64,000 bases of DNA from assembly GCA_036652815.1 (NCBI GenBank), contig JAVVVE010000002.1:1-64000 (forward strand), written 5' to 3'. Shown here piece by piece: positions 17,029 to 26,566 of the stretch. The notes below the pieces were generated by a model. That model was not told the origin of the DNA and ran no database searches. It worked only from the letters and a program-made list of their open reading frames with translations. A program made the position numbers and the translations under genes. Origin of the DNA: SZUA-378 sp036652815 (GTDB lineage Bacteria > Bacillota > Clostridia > Lachnospirales > Lachnospiraceae). Every line of letters begins with the position of its first letter. Within the stretch, counting starts at the first letter, position 1.

Positions 17029-18309
17029 TTAATTTGTCATTTGGTTCATAGATTCTAACATATTTTCTATAAAAACACCGTATCCTTTTGTAGAATCCTG
17101 TACCAGCACATGGGTCACTGCACCGATGATTTTACCATTCTGGATAATGGGACTTCCACTCATGCCCTGCACGATACCACCTGTTTCAGACAATAAACGA
17201 GGATCTGTCACCTCTAATAAAATCCCTCTATTCACACTGGAGGTTACATAATCCACTTTATTGATTGCCACCTGATAGCTCTGGGTCTGCCCATCTATGG
17301 TACATAAGATCTGTGCCGGGCCTATCTCTATCTCCTGCTTTAATCCAATTGGCAGTGCTGTTGTCTGCACCATTTGTGCCAATTGTTCATTACATATCCC
17401 AAAGATGCCCTCTGTAGTGTTGGCTGCAATCTCCCCCAAAATATTCTCATCCATATATTGGATGACTCCGGTTAGCTCTCCCGGTTTTCCATTCTCGCCT
17501 TTGTTTACAGACAGAATCTTCGTCTGATATAAAGTGCCATATTCTAAAGACATCAGTGATGAGGTATCCATGTCATTAATGCCATGCCCCAAAGCTCCAA
17601 ATCGTCCCTGACTGTCAAGATAGGTCAGAGTCCCGATTCCCTGTGCACTGTCCCTGATCCAAATCCCCGCCTTATATTCTCCCATTTCATTGGCTGCCGG
17701 CTGTAAACGAATCGGTATCTCTTCCTGATTTCGATTTACCGTTAATATGACTTCTTCCCCTTTGCAGTCTTTCATCCGATTCACAAAATCCCTTTTTCCA
17801 TATACCGAAACTCCATCTATCGCCTCGATATAATCTCCTGCCTGCAATACAGGCACAGCCGGTTCCTGCCATAATCCATCTATCCCTTTAAATTTTCCGG
17901 TTCCAATTACCAGAACGCCTTCTGTTTTAACGTAGATACCAATCGGGATACCCGCCGGTATTAAAGTCCTGTCTTCTATCACCTGAACATCCACGTGTTT
18001 AAGAGGAATCATACCAAACAAGCGTAGATTCATCTTATACTGTTCGCTGGGTCCTGCCAAAATAGTAACCGGCTTATTCAATTGTATCGGTACACTGATA
18101 GCCGGAATCGCATCTTCTCTATAGAGTTCTCCACTGACCGGCACCTCAAAATCTAATCTTTGTTCCAAACCGGAACGCAGCATAATATTACCCGGAACTC
18201 TGCTGTATATTTCATAATATAATAGAACCGGAATCGCTAATAGCCCTGTCAGCAATAAAATACATAGCATATATTGATATCTTTTCCATCGTTTACTATT
18301 TTTCTCCAT
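17029..18309 (-). CDS. spoIVB: SpoIVB serine peptidase (stage IV sporulation)
   Basis: The product has 426 residues. An N-terminal membrane anchor (about 12-32) is followed by a PDZ domain in the middle (DYIEAIDGVSVYGKRDF) and the SpoIVB peptidase domain. GALGHGINDMD supplies the His and GGIVQGMSGSPI the nucleophile Ser384. In Bacillus the forespore makes this protease, which cuts SpoIVFA so that pro-sigma-K is processed in the mother cell. The ATG follows GGGGGTG. It stands between recN and spo0A as in most spore formers, so loss of the Spo0A receiver next door is not part of wholesale decay. A candidate CATACTA (-10-like for sigma-F/G) lies just upstream of the recN terminator. Confidence 0.95.
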   Translation of the reverse strand: MEKNSKRWKRYQYMLCILLLTGLLAIPVLLYYEIYSRVPGNIMLRSGLEQRLDFEVPVSGELYREDAIPAISVPIQLNKPVTILAGPSEQYKMNLRLFGMIPLKHVDVQVIEDRTLIPAGIPIGIYVKTEGVLVIGTGKFKGIDGLWQEPAVPVLQAGDYIEAIDGVSVYGKRDFVNRMKDCKGEEVILTVNRNQEEIPIRLQPAANEMGEYKAGIWIRDSAQGIGTLTYLDSQGRFGALGHGINDMDTSSLMSLEYGTLYQTKILSVNKGENGKPGELTGVIQYMDENILGEIAANTTEGIFGICNEQLAQMVQTTALPIGLKQEIEIGPAQILCTIDGQTQSYQVAINKVDYVTSSVNRGILLEVTDPRLLSETGGIVQGMSGSPIIQNGKIIGAVTHVLVQDSTKGYGVFIENMLESMNQMTN

Positions 18310-18328
18310 TTTCTATCACCCCCATACA

Positions 18329-18357
18329 AAAAAGAACATATGCAATCTATGTTCTTC
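18329..18357 (-). terminator. Intrinsic terminator of recN
   Basis: A nine-bp perfect stem (18332-18340 / 18348-18356) with a 7-base loop and a T run on the minus strand. It ends within about ten bases of the spoIVB ribosome site, so spoIVB transcripts must either start around the hairpin or read through it. Confidence 0.8.
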
Positions 18358-18381
18358 TTAGTATGTGATAAATATGAGATA

Positions 18382-20082
18382 TTATTTGAATTTATTTTTG
18401 TTATCTGTTGCCATTTTTTTAAGTTCCGCAGCATTTCCTAACGCGGCCTGCGTAATCTGTTCCCCGCCCAATAATCTGGCCAGTTCTTCAATCACATCCT
18501 CGTCCTTAATCTCTTTGATACAAGTCTGCGTAATCCCCTCTAAGGAGTTTTTGGTAATCACATAATGACTATCTGCCATCGCTGCGATCTGCGGCAAATG
18601 TGTAATACAGATAACCTGATGATTACAAGACAGTTTTGCCAGTTTTTCAGATACCTTCCACGCCGTCTTACCGCTGATACCTGCATCAATCTCATCAAAA
18701 ATAAGGGAAGGTATCGAATCCTTATCCGCAAGTACTGTTTTAAGTGCCAGCATAATACGGGATAACTCACCACCACTCGCCACTTCGCTAAGTGGTTTCA
18801 ACGGTTCCCCCGGGTTGGTGGATATCATGAACTCCGCTTCATCATATCCCAAGATAGAATATTGCTCTTTCCGTCTGACTTGAATCTCAAATTGTACCGT
18901 CAAAAAATTAAGATCAAGTAAAGCCTGTGTCATCTCCTGTGATAGCTTCTTTGCATAACGTTCTCGAATCACACTGGCTTTTTCACATAGGGATCGAAGC
19001 TTTTGTTCCGACTCTTCTAATCTCTGCCGCAAACCATCCCGATAGGCCTCATAATCCTGTAGTCTTGTAATCGCATCTTCCTGTTTCTTTTTGTACAGAA
19101 GGATTTCCTCTATCTGATTGCCATATTTAGATTTAAGACGGTTCAAAAGATCCAATCGTTCCTCTGTTTCCGTCCATATCTGTGCATCATACTGAAGCTC
19201 TGACATATAGTCTGTCACGCTTCTGTTAAAATCATGCACCAGATCTTCTATCGTATGCAAAGACTCCTCCATCGGTATCAGTGCATCATCATAAGCCAGT
19301 ACCGTATTCAGCTCTTTGCTTGCACGTCCTATCAATTCACCGGCACTTTCGTTTCCTGCTTCCTCATCCGTATTCATGTATCCATTGATAGCAGAACAAG
19401 CCTCTATGATTCTTTTTCCATGGATCAGCTTATGGTATTTGGTTTCCAGAATCTCGTCTTCCCCTATCACAAGACCGGCATTATCTATTTCTTCCCATTC
19501 AAATTGTGCCAGGGACAATTGTCTGCTTTGCTCCGCCTGATCAAGATTCGTCTGTTCCGATTCTTCTTTTAGTCCCTTATAGATCCCATACTGCTCCTGA
19601 ATCCTATTTTTAACAGCGATTAAATCTGTTTTTGCATAATCATCCAACAATTCCATATGTTTTTTAATATGAAATAACGACTGATGCTCATGCTGTCCGT
19701 GAATATCCATTAAGAGCTCTGCTACTTCTCTGACGGTCTTTGTCGTGGCATTCTCTCCACCGATCTTACACAGATTACGGGTGGCGGATATCTTTCTCTG
19801 AATCAAAAGAGTACCATCCTCTTCCAATGGAACTTCCATCTGTGTAATCATCTGTCTCTGTCCTGCATCAGTCACTTGAAACACCAGCTCTATGAGTGCA
19901 TATTCCGCACCGGTGCGTATCATATCCTTATCCGCTCTCGCCCCCAATGCAAGATTAACAGAACCAATAATAATGGATTTACCGGCTCCTGTTTCTCCTG
20001 TTAAGATGTTCAGTCCTTCTCCAAAAAACACTTCTGTTTCATCAATTAATGCCAGATTCTTTACATGTAAACTTAATAACAT
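18382..20082 (-). CDS. recN: DNA repair protein RecN (SMC-like ATPase)
   Basis: The product has 566 residues, normal length. Walker A is GETGAGKS at 29-36. A long coiled-coil middle (about 150-370) separates the ATPase halves, and the C-terminal half has the ABC signature region EVASGGELSRIMLALK and Walker B PSLIFDEIDAGISG. RecN gathers and tethers broken DNA ends early in recombinational repair. It lies 35 bases after argR; the argR-recN pairing is conserved in Firmicutes. It ends at a terminator that isolates spoIVB. Confidence 0.97.
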   Translation of the reverse strand: MLLSLHVKNLALIDETEVFFGEGLNILTGETGAGKSIIIGSVNLALGARADKDMIRTGAEYALIELVFQVTDAGQRQMITQMEVPLEEDGTLLIQRKISATRNLCKIGGENATTKTVREVAELLMDIHGQHEHQSLFHIKKHMELLDDYAKTDLIAVKNRIQEQYGIYKGLKEESEQTNLDQAEQSRQLSLAQFEWEEIDNAGLVIGEDEILETKYHKLIHGKRIIEACSAINGYMNTDEEAGNESAGELIGRASKELNTVLAYDDALIPMEESLHTIEDLVHDFNRSVTDYMSELQYDAQIWTETEERLDLLNRLKSKYGNQIEEILLYKKKQEDAITRLQDYEAYRDGLRQRLEESEQKLRSLCEKASVIRERYAKKLSQEMTQALLDLNFLTVQFEIQVRRKEQYSILGYDEAEFMISTNPGEPLKPLSEVASGGELSRIMLALKTVLADKDSIPSLIFDEIDAGISGKTAWKVSEKLAKLSCNHQVICITHLPQIAAMADSHYVITKNSLEGITQTCIKEIKDEDVIEELARLLGGEQITQAALGNAAELKKMATDNKNKFK

Positions 20083-20117
20083 AGTACTTCACCCATCTGT
20101 TCTCCTAAATATCCTAC

Positions 20118-20567
20118 TTATTGTATCATATTCTGTATCTTCTCAATCACTACAGTCGTATCCTCCACACTGCGGACGGCTGCCATAATGGTATCATCAC
20201 CTGCTATACTGCCTACTATTTCGTCTAATGTCATCGCATCAAGTGCGGCGGCAACTGCCATTGCCATACCCGGCACAGTCTTGATGACTAATATATTCTG
20301 TGCTTTATCCATCGATATAATATCATCTCTAAGAACACGAAGGTATTTATCATTCAGATAAACATCCTGTGTCTTAAGAAGTGCATATTTCTTTTTACCG
20401 GTTCCCACTGCTACTTTAGTCAAATGTAGCTTCTTAATATCTCTTGACACGGTTGCCTGCGTCACCTGAAATCCTGCTGCCCATAGAGCTACTGCCAAGT
20501 CTTCCTGACGCTCAATTGACTGCTCTTCTATTAATTCTATGATCTTACTTTGTCTGGTCTGCTTCAT
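20118..20567 (-). CDS. argR: Arginine repressor ArgR/AhrC
   Basis: The product has 149 residues. The N-terminal winged helix (about 1-70) includes TQATVSRDIKKLHLTKV, the recognition region; the C-terminal hexamerisation and arginine-binding domain has the GTIAGDDT-like segment VGSIAGDDTIM near 128. It senses arginine, repressing biosynthesis and activating catabolism by binding ARG boxes. The ATG lies one base after nadK ends, so the two are probably cotranscribed and coupled. No arginine genes are present here. Confidence 0.95.
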   Translation of the reverse strand: MKQTRQSKIIELIEEQSIERQEDLAVALWAAGFQVTQATVSRDIKKLHLTKVAVGTGKKKYALLKTQDVYLNDKYLRVLRDDIISMDKAQNILVIKTVPGMAMAVAAALDAMTLDEIVGSIAGDDTIMAAVRSVEDTTVVIEKIQNMIQ

Positions 20568-20568
20568 A

Positions 20569-21426
20569 TTAAGACTCGCTCATTTTCTTATGAAGAACTT
20601 CTAAAAAGCTCACTTTATTTAGCTTAATAATATCTGTCTGTTTTGTGGATTGCTGAATCTCGATCCGATCGCCTGTGAGCAGCGTCACACGGTGACTTCC
20701 ATCATAATTAACTTCTATCTCCTGTATCTGTCCTGCTCTGCCTGCACCGATCTCTAGGGTAATGACATCCTCCGGTGCCAGAATAATACTTCTGTTGTTA
20801 AAAGTATGGGGGCAGATAGGTGTCAACAGTAATAATTTAGCTTTGGGTTCTACAATCGGTCCCCCTGCAGACATATTATAACCGGTCGAGCCCGTAGGTG
20901 TCGCCACGATAATGCCATCTGCCTGATATTCCTTTAAAAATTGACCATTCACATAGATATTAAAATGCATAATACGAAGAGAACCACAACGAGCTACAAT
21001 AATATCATTCAGTGCCTGTCCTGTCTCCAGTGTTTCTCCTGCACGTATCACACGCCCCTCTAACATCATACGGCTCTCAATCTCATACTCATCCATCAGC
21101 AGTGCCTGCATCGCACGTTCCAGATTAGGCTGCTCTATCTCTGCTAAATATCCCAAAGTACCAAGATTCACGCCGATTAAAGGGATGCGCAGTCCCTGGG
21201 TATCTCTTGCCGCCTGAAGTAGCGTACCATCTCCGCCCAGCACTATAATACAATCTATCCCCGGTGGAATATCCGAACCGCGTGTATATGGCTCTTCTAT
21301 CCCCGTATCACCCGTTACCTGTACGATACAGTCAGCTTCATGCTCTTTGCAATACTGTTCCAGATAATGTGTTATTTCTAAAGATGGATCCTTTTGTAGG
21401 TTCGTTATCATAAAAAAATGTTTCAT
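20569..21426 (-). CDS. nadK: NAD kinase
   Basis: The product has 285 residues. It phosphorylates NAD to NADP. GGDGTLL (64-70) is the catalytic GGDG motif; NLGTLGYLAEI and TPTGSTGYNMSAGGPI are the other family blocks. The ATG at 21426 has AAAGGTG about eleven bases upstream; a GTG four codons earlier (21438) overlaps that site and is less likely. It sits in the xseA-to-spo0A run between tlyA and argR, the usual order. Confidence 0.95.
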   Translation of the reverse strand: MKHFFMITNLQKDPSLEITHYLEQYCKEHEADCIVQVTGDTGIEEPYTRGSDIPPGIDCIIVLGGDGTLLQAARDTQGLRIPLIGVNLGTLGYLAEIEQPNLERAMQALLMDEYEIESRMMLEGRVIRAGETLETGQALNDIIVARCGSLRIMHFNIYVNGQFLKEYQADGIIVATPTGSTGYNMSAGGPIVEPKAKLLLLTPICPHTFNNRSIILAPEDVITLEIGAGRAGQIQEIEVNYDGSHRVTLLTGDRIEIQQSTKQTDIIKLNKVSFLEVLHKKMSES

Positions 21427-21472
21427 ACTATTAAACACACCTTTCTCAAGATGAAGGCTACAGCATACTTAC

Positions 21473-22318
21473 TTACAACTCTTGATGTGCCCTATGAACG
21501 GTATCGTCAATCGCAGTCTGTATCTGCATGCTCTGTGCCTGCATGCTCTGTGCCTGCATGCTCTGTATTTTTGTTGTTTGATCGGTATGCTTACGAAGAT
21601 GTACCAGATACTCTATGTTGCCCTCCGGTCCCTTAATAGGAGAATAATCCAGATGAAGAACCATAAATCCTGCTTCCTGTGCATATTGTAGTACCTTCTC
21701 GATCACTTCTATATGTATCTCGGGTTCTCTGACGACTCCCTTTTTACCCACTTTATCACGTCCTGCTTCAAACTGTGGTTTAATCAGGCACACCATCTCC
21801 CCCTGATCCTTCAATAACAGCCATGCAGGCCGTAATATCTTGCTTAACGAGATAAAGGAAACATCAACGGAAGCAAAATCAAGATCATCTGCGATATCTT
21901 CTCTTACCATATATCGAAAATTAGTTTTTTCCATACATACGACTCGTGGGTCATTGCGCAGACTCCATGCCAATTGTCCATGGCCGACATCCACTGCATA
22001 GACTTTTTGGGCACCATTTTGCAGCATACAATCTGTGAATCCACCGGTAGAAGCTCCGATATCCATACAGATCGTATCGTTCAATTGCAAATCAAAGCTC
22101 GCCATCGCTTTTTCTAATTTTAATCCGCCACGGCTGACATAGCGTAATTGACTGCCCCGCACCTCTATCTTTACTTTGGACGCATCAAAACCGGTGCCTG
22201 CTTTGTCTTCCCGTTGTCCGTTCACAAAGACATCACCCGACATAATCACCGCTTTTGCTTTCTCTCTTGACTCTGCCAATCCCTGCTCTACCAGCAACAC
22301 ATCTAAACGTTCTTTCAT
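21473..22318 (-). CDS. tlyA: TlyA-family rRNA 2'-O-methyltransferase (hemolysin A family)
   Basis: The product has 281 residues. An N-terminal S4 RNA-binding domain (about 1-60, ERLDVLLVEQGL...GDVFVNG) precedes an FtsJ-like SAM methyltransferase domain with DIGASTGGFTDCML (SAM loop) and DVSFISLSKILR. TlyA in actinobacteria methylates 16S and 23S rRNA; the exact target in Clostridia is less certain. The start overlaps the dxs stop as ATGA, indicating translational coupling. The last about 30 residues are an odd tail with QSMQA repeated from a 15-bp DNA repeat, beyond the normal domain end. Confidence 0.92.
   Translation of the reverse strand: MKERLDVLLVEQGLAESREKAKAVIMSGDVFVNGQREDKAGTGFDASKVKIEVRGSQLRYVSRGGLKLEKAMASFDLQLNDTICMDIGASTGGFTDCMLQNGAQKVYAVDVGHGQLAWSLRNDPRVVCMEKTNFRYMVREDIADDLDFASVDVSFISLSKILRPAWLLLKDQGEMVCLIKPQFEAGRDKVGKKGVVREPEIHIEVIEKVLQYAQEAGFMVLHLDYSPIKGPEGNIEYLVHLRKHTDQTTKIQSMQAQSMQAQSMQIQTAIDDTVHRAHQEL
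21525..21566. repeat. 15-bp tandem repeat in the tlyA 3' end
   Basis: About 2.8 copies of a 15-bp unit (starts at 21525, 21540, 21555), in frame, coding for repeated QSMQA in the C-terminal tail of TlyA. Confidence 0.85.
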
Positions 22319-24174
22319 AAGATGCACCCTATGCGCTTTGCAATCGTATCTGCATCTATCCCGATCTCTTTCCGTAACAGTTCTACATTCCCATGCTCTA
22401 CATAAGCATCCGGTATCGCAACATTCAAGAGCCGTACCTTATTTGCCACTAATAGGCTGTCCATATAAGCACGTACTTTTTCTCCATACCCGCCGCTAGC
22501 CACATTTTCTTCCATCGTAACCAGCAACGCATGTGTTTTGCATATATTCTCTATCATTTCTTCATCAATTGGCTTAACAAATCTAACATTGATCAGACTA
22601 CAGGCATGTCCTTGTTGATGCAATATCTGTCTGACTGCTACCGCTGTCTTTACCATACTGCCCACTGCCAGAAGTGCAATCTCACGTTCTTCCACCAAGA
22701 CCTCACTCTTACTGTATACAATCGGAGCTCTATATTGAAATAATTCATCATAGGCTTCTCCTCGCGGATAACGTATCGCAATCGGTGCCGCAAAATCCAC
22801 TGCATATTTGAGCATATCTGATAATTCCCATTTGTTCTTAGGTGCCATAATAGACATGTTGGGAATAGAAGACAGATAGGACAAATCAAAGATACCCTGA
22901 TGCGTCTCGCCGTCACTCCCGACGATACCGGCTCTGTCAATGGCAAATACCACCGGAAGATTTTGGATACATACATCATGCAGTATCTGGTCATAGGCTC
23001 TTTGCAAAAAAGAAGAATAAACAGCAACGATAGGTTTCAACCCGCCTGCTGCCAGTCCTGCCGCAAAGGTTACCGCATGCTGTTCCGCAATCCCTACATC
23101 AAAGAATCGATCGGGGAACATATTATGAAATCGTTTTAGTCCCGTTCCATCCGGCATCGCTGCCGTAATCGCTACTACTTTGTCATCCCTGTCACCCAGT
23201 TTTGTCATCACAGTAGAAAATATATCAGTATAATTGGCTTTATTTCTCGCTTTCATCGGCAGTCCTGTTTCAATATTAAAAGGTTCCGCTCCGTGGAATC
23301 TCGCAGGATGTCTGATGGCCGGTTCGTATCCTTTTCCCTTCTGTGTCAGGACATGGATCAAAACCGCATTCTTACAGCGCTTTGCCTCTCTGAATACCTT
23401 AACCATATCATTAATATTATGTCCGTCTACAGGTCCCAGATAGGTAATCCCCATATCTTCAAAGAACATACCCGGGATCACCAGATGTTTTACACTGCTC
23501 TTGGCACGTCTTATCTTTGCGACCAGCGTATCACCACCACGCATCTCTGATAATTTATGATGGATCCCCTCTTTTAATCCCAAGTAGCTGTCTGCTGTTC
23601 TAATATTATTAAGATATTTTGAAACCCCACCCACATTTTCCGAAATAGACATATTGTTATCATTTAGAATGATGATAAAGTTTGTTTCAAGCCTAGCCGC
23701 ATTATTCAATGCTTCATAAGCCATCCCGCCTGTTAAGGCACCATCCCCTATCACAGAGACCACCGTATGCGTCTCGTGATTTAGATCTCTCGCCTTTACA
23801 AGTCCCAGTCCCGCAGAGATAGAAGTAGAACTGTGCCCTGTATCAAAGCTGTCACAATCGCTTTCTTTTCTCTTAGGAAATCCGCTCATGCCGCCCAATT
23901 TACGCAGACTTTCAAATCCATCTCTTCGACCTGTTAACAGCTTGTGGGTATAAGATTGATGCCCCACATCCCAGACGATCTTATCTTCCGGAAAATGCAT
24001 GCTCAGATGCAATGCCATCGTTAATTCAACCGCTCCCAGATTCGAGCCAAGATGTCCTCCTGTTACACTAATTCTCTCGATTAAAAATCCTCTGATTTCC
24101 TCAGCCAATGTCTTATAATCATTGGGACTAATCTCCTGTATATCGTTTGCTTTCTCTATTTGCTCCAATATCAT
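22315..24174 (-). CDS. dxs: 1-deoxy-D-xylulose-5-phosphate synthase
   Basis: The product has 619 residues. This thiamine-diphosphate enzyme makes DXP from pyruvate and glyceraldehyde-3-phosphate, the entry to the MEP isoprenoid route. The N-terminal half has GGHLGSNLGAVELT and GDGALTGGMAYEALNNA, the ThDP/Mg signature with NDNNMSIS; the second half has DVGIAEQHAVTFAAGLA (catalytic Glu) and the transketolase C-domain. It lies 17 bases after ispA, so isoprenoid supply and prenyl chain building are cotranscribed, and its stop overlaps the tlyA start. Confidence 0.97.
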   Translation of the reverse strand: MILEQIEKANDIQEISPNDYKTLAEEIRGFLIERISVTGGHLGSNLGAVELTMALHLSMHFPEDKIVWDVGHQSYTHKLLTGRRDGFESLRKLGGMSGFPKRKESDCDSFDTGHSSTSISAGLGLVKARDLNHETHTVVSVIGDGALTGGMAYEALNNAARLETNFIIILNDNNMSISENVGGVSKYLNNIRTADSYLGLKEGIHHKLSEMRGGDTLVAKIRRAKSSVKHLVIPGMFFEDMGITYLGPVDGHNINDMVKVFREAKRCKNAVLIHVLTQKGKGYEPAIRHPARFHGAEPFNIETGLPMKARNKANYTDIFSTVMTKLGDRDDKVVAITAAMPDGTGLKRFHNMFPDRFFDVGIAEQHAVTFAAGLAAGGLKPIVAVYSSFLQRAYDQILHDVCIQNLPVVFAIDRAGIVGSDGETHQGIFDLSYLSSIPNMSIMAPKNKWELSDMLKYAVDFAAPIAIRYPRGEAYDELFQYRAPIVYSKSEVLVEEREIALLAVGSMVKTAVAVRQILHQQGHACSLINVRFVKPIDEEMIENICKTHALLVTMEENVASGGYGEKVRAYMDSLLVANKVRLLNVAIPDAYVEHGNVELLRKEIGIDADTIAKRIGCIL

Positions 24175-24191
24175 AGATAGAACCCCTTTTT

Positions 24192-25088
24192 TTACTTCTT
24201 ACGCGTTACTAACTGCTGTAATAATGCACATAAGAATCTATTTTGATTCGGTAATTCTTCTAACAAATGAACCGCTTCTTCTGATAATTGAGTCACATCT
24301 TTTCTTGCCTGTTCGATGCCTTCCAAGGTTACATAAGTCGTTTTATGATTCTTCTCATCACTGCCGACTGCTTTTCCCAATACGGCAAGACTACTCGTAA
24401 TATCAAGGATATCATCTTCAATCTGAAACGCAATCCCTATATTATACGCTATTTTCTCTACCTTTGCTACCTGCAGCTCATCCGCACCTGCCATGATCGC
24501 GCCTATCATCATAGCGGATTGTATCAATGCTGCTGTCTTATGCTCGTGGATATAGAGGAGCTGTTCTTTGGTGACAGCATCTCCCATGTCCTCTGCCTCA
24601 ATATCAGCAGTCTGCCCACCTATCATCCCATAAATACCTGCTTTTTGTGCTAACACGGTAAAAGATCGATAGATTCGATCTGTCTGTGTGACATCCATGA
24701 CAAAAGCTTTGGCTGCTGTCTCAAACGCATAGTTCAATAATCCATCGCCTGCCAAAATCGCCATGCATTCTCCATAAACGATATGCGTCGTCTTACGGCC
24801 TCTGCGATATTCATCATTATCCATCGCCGGAAGATCATCATGCACTAACGAATAGGTATGTATCATCTCTATCGCTGCCATAAATGGTTCTATTACCTTA
24901 TCTGTCCCGCCAAACAAACGATAAGTCTCCTGCATCAGCATCGGTCTGATCCTTTTACCTCCTGCTAAGATACTGTAATTCATGGCTTCTATAACCGAAG
25001 ATGCGTAGCCTTCTTCTTTTGGCAGATACGCCTTTATAATTTCCTCTATTGCTTCTGTTCTTACTGTCACTTCCTCTTCATACTTCAT
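24192..25088 (-). CDS. ispA: Polyprenyl synthetase (farnesyl/geranylgeranyl diphosphate synthase type)
   Basis: The product has 298 residues. The first Asp-rich motif is DDLPAMD (84-90) and the second is EDDILD in FQIEDDILDITSS; GGKRIRP and GGQTADIEAED complete the trans-prenyltransferase signature. It condenses IPP with allylic diphosphates; the short chain-length region suggests FPP or GGPP, which sequence alone cannot settle. The ATG at 25088 overlaps the xseB stop and is preferred over a GTG at 25100. It belongs to the canonical xseA-xseB-ispA-dxs run. Confidence 0.93.
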   Translation of the reverse strand: MKYEEEVTVRTEAIEEIIKAYLPKEEGYASSVIEAMNYSILAGGKRIRPMLMQETYRLFGGTDKVIEPFMAAIEMIHTYSLVHDDLPAMDNDEYRRGRKTTHIVYGECMAILAGDGLLNYAFETAAKAFVMDVTQTDRIYRSFTVLAQKAGIYGMIGGQTADIEAEDMGDAVTKEQLLYIHEHKTAALIQSAMMIGAIMAGADELQVAKVEKIAYNIGIAFQIEDDILDITSSLAVLGKAVGSDEKNHKTTYVTLEGIEQARKDVTQLSEEAVHLLEELPNQNRFLCALLQQLVTRKK

Positions 25089-25344
25089 GCGGTCTCTCAC
25101 TCTCTGCCTGCAATGAATCGTCTGCCTCTACCAAAGCCCCCGCTTCATCAATGACTAAAACTTTTTTCTCGACTTTATCTATCTGTCCATTGCAAAACTT
25201 AAGAAGCTCCATGCCTTGTTGATATGCTATAAAAGAATCTTCTAAGGAGCTGTCTTCTTTTTCAAGCCTGGCAACCGTAGCCTCTAGCTGTACAAACGCC
25301 TCTTCCAGTGTCATATTCTTATCTGTCTTTGCCTGCTTTGTCAT
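25078..25344 (-). CDS. xseB: Exodeoxyribonuclease VII small subunit
   Basis: The product has 88 residues. The conserved core MTLEEAFVQLEATVARLE...SLEDSFIAYQQGMELL is the two-helix hairpin that packs on XseA. Its start overlaps the xseA stop by four bases (ATGA), and its own end overlaps ispA, so all three are probably translated in a coupled way. Confidence 0.95.
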   Translation of the reverse strand: MTKQAKTDKNMTLEEAFVQLEATVARLEKEDSSLEDSFIAYQQGMELLKFCNGQIDKVEKKVLVIDEAGALVEADDSLQAESERPHEV

Positions 25345-26549
25345 ATTGGTTCCCCTTCCATTCGTTTGGTAACATCAGCCTGCAGTTCTCCATGCCGTAG
25401 TCTGATGTAAACAGTATCCCCTGTCTGTACCTGTTTGATATCTGTCAGAGTTCGACCGGCTGCATCTGTGGTGTAGGAAAACCCTTGATTTAATTTATCA
25501 ATGGGAGAGAGTCCTTTCATCTGTTCCATATAAAGTGCCAGGCGATGTCTCGTCATTAATATCTTTTGATGCATCGCCCCTTGTAATCTATCTTCTAAAC
25601 GTAACGCATAGGTATAACGTTCTCTAATCTGGCTCATAGGGGTCAAAAACTGCAGCTTTATTTGAAAAAATCCGGCTCTGGTGCGATTCCTGACTATACA
25701 GGCATGCATCATACGCTGATAGGTCATGCGATACTCTATCAGTTTTGCCTGTATGGCACGCATATCTGTAATAGCAAGCTCTGCCGCCGCCGATGGAGTC
25801 GGTGCCCGTAGATCTGCTACATAATCCGCAATCGTGGTATCTGTTTCATGCCCTACTGCTGAAATAATAGGAATCGGACAATCAAAGATGGCTTTTGCAA
25901 CCTCTTCTTCATTAAATGCCCATAAATCTTCAATAGAGCCTCCACCGCGACCTATGATAATCACATCTACCGCATGTCTTTCCATCGCACGAATACCCTG
26001 GATAATACTGGCTGCTGCCCGATCTCCTTGTACAATAGCCGGATATAGAATAATCTGTACATAGGGATTACGTCTTGTAGCAACCGAGATAATATCCTGC
26101 ACTGCTGCTCCGGTTGGTGCCGTAACCACACCCAAACGCTGTACACGTGTTGGAATCATCTGCTTATAAGTGGGATCAAACATCCCCATCTCTTCAAGCT
26201 CCCGCTTTAATTGTTGAAATCTCTCATACAGTAAACCGGATCCTTGTAACAGGATCTCTTTGGCATACATCTGATATTTGCCGTCTCGTTCATAGACATC
26301 GATATTCCCGCTGACTACGATCTGCTGTCCTTCTTCCATGCGAAATCTAAGTCCGCTTCTGTTACCAGCAAACATAACGCATGCTATTGTTCCTTTAGCA
26401 TCCTTTAACGTAAAATAAATATGTCCTGACGAGTGATATTTACAATTGCTGACTTCTCCTTTTACAGAGATAGCCGACAACATAAAATCCTGTGCGAACA
26501 TATTTTTAATATAAGAATTTACTTGTGTGACTGAATATATATTCTTCAT
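25341..26549 (-). CDS. xseA: Exodeoxyribonuclease VII large subunit
   Basis: The product has 402 residues. An N-terminal OB fold (VKGEVSNCKYHSSGHIYFTLKD at about 28-50) binds single-stranded DNA; the catalytic core has APTGAAVQDII, the GRGGGSIEDLWAFN block and AVGHETDTTIADYVADLRAPTPSAAAE. With XseB it degrades single-stranded DNA to oligonucleotides. It follows nusB with a 17-base gap and heads the xseA-xseB-ispA-dxs group. Confidence 0.96.
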   Translation of the reverse strand: MKNIYSVTQVNSYIKNMFAQDFMLSAISVKGEVSNCKYHSSGHIYFTLKDAKGTIACVMFAGNRSGLRFRMEEGQQIVVSGNIDVYERDGKYQMYAKEILLQGSGLLYERFQQLKRELEEMGMFDPTYKQMIPTRVQRLGVVTAPTGAAVQDIISVATRRNPYVQIILYPAIVQGDRAAASIIQGIRAMERHAVDVIIIGRGGGSIEDLWAFNEEEVAKAIFDCPIPIISAVGHETDTTIADYVADLRAPTPSAAAELAITDMRAIQAKLIEYRMTYQRMMHACIVRNRTRAGFFQIKLQFLTPMSQIRERYTYALRLEDRLQGAMHQKILMTRHRLALYMEQMKGLSPIDKLNQGFSYTTDAAGRTLTDIKQVQTGDTVYIRLRHGELQADVTKRMEGEPI

Positions 26550-26566
26550 AGCAGATACCTACTTGC

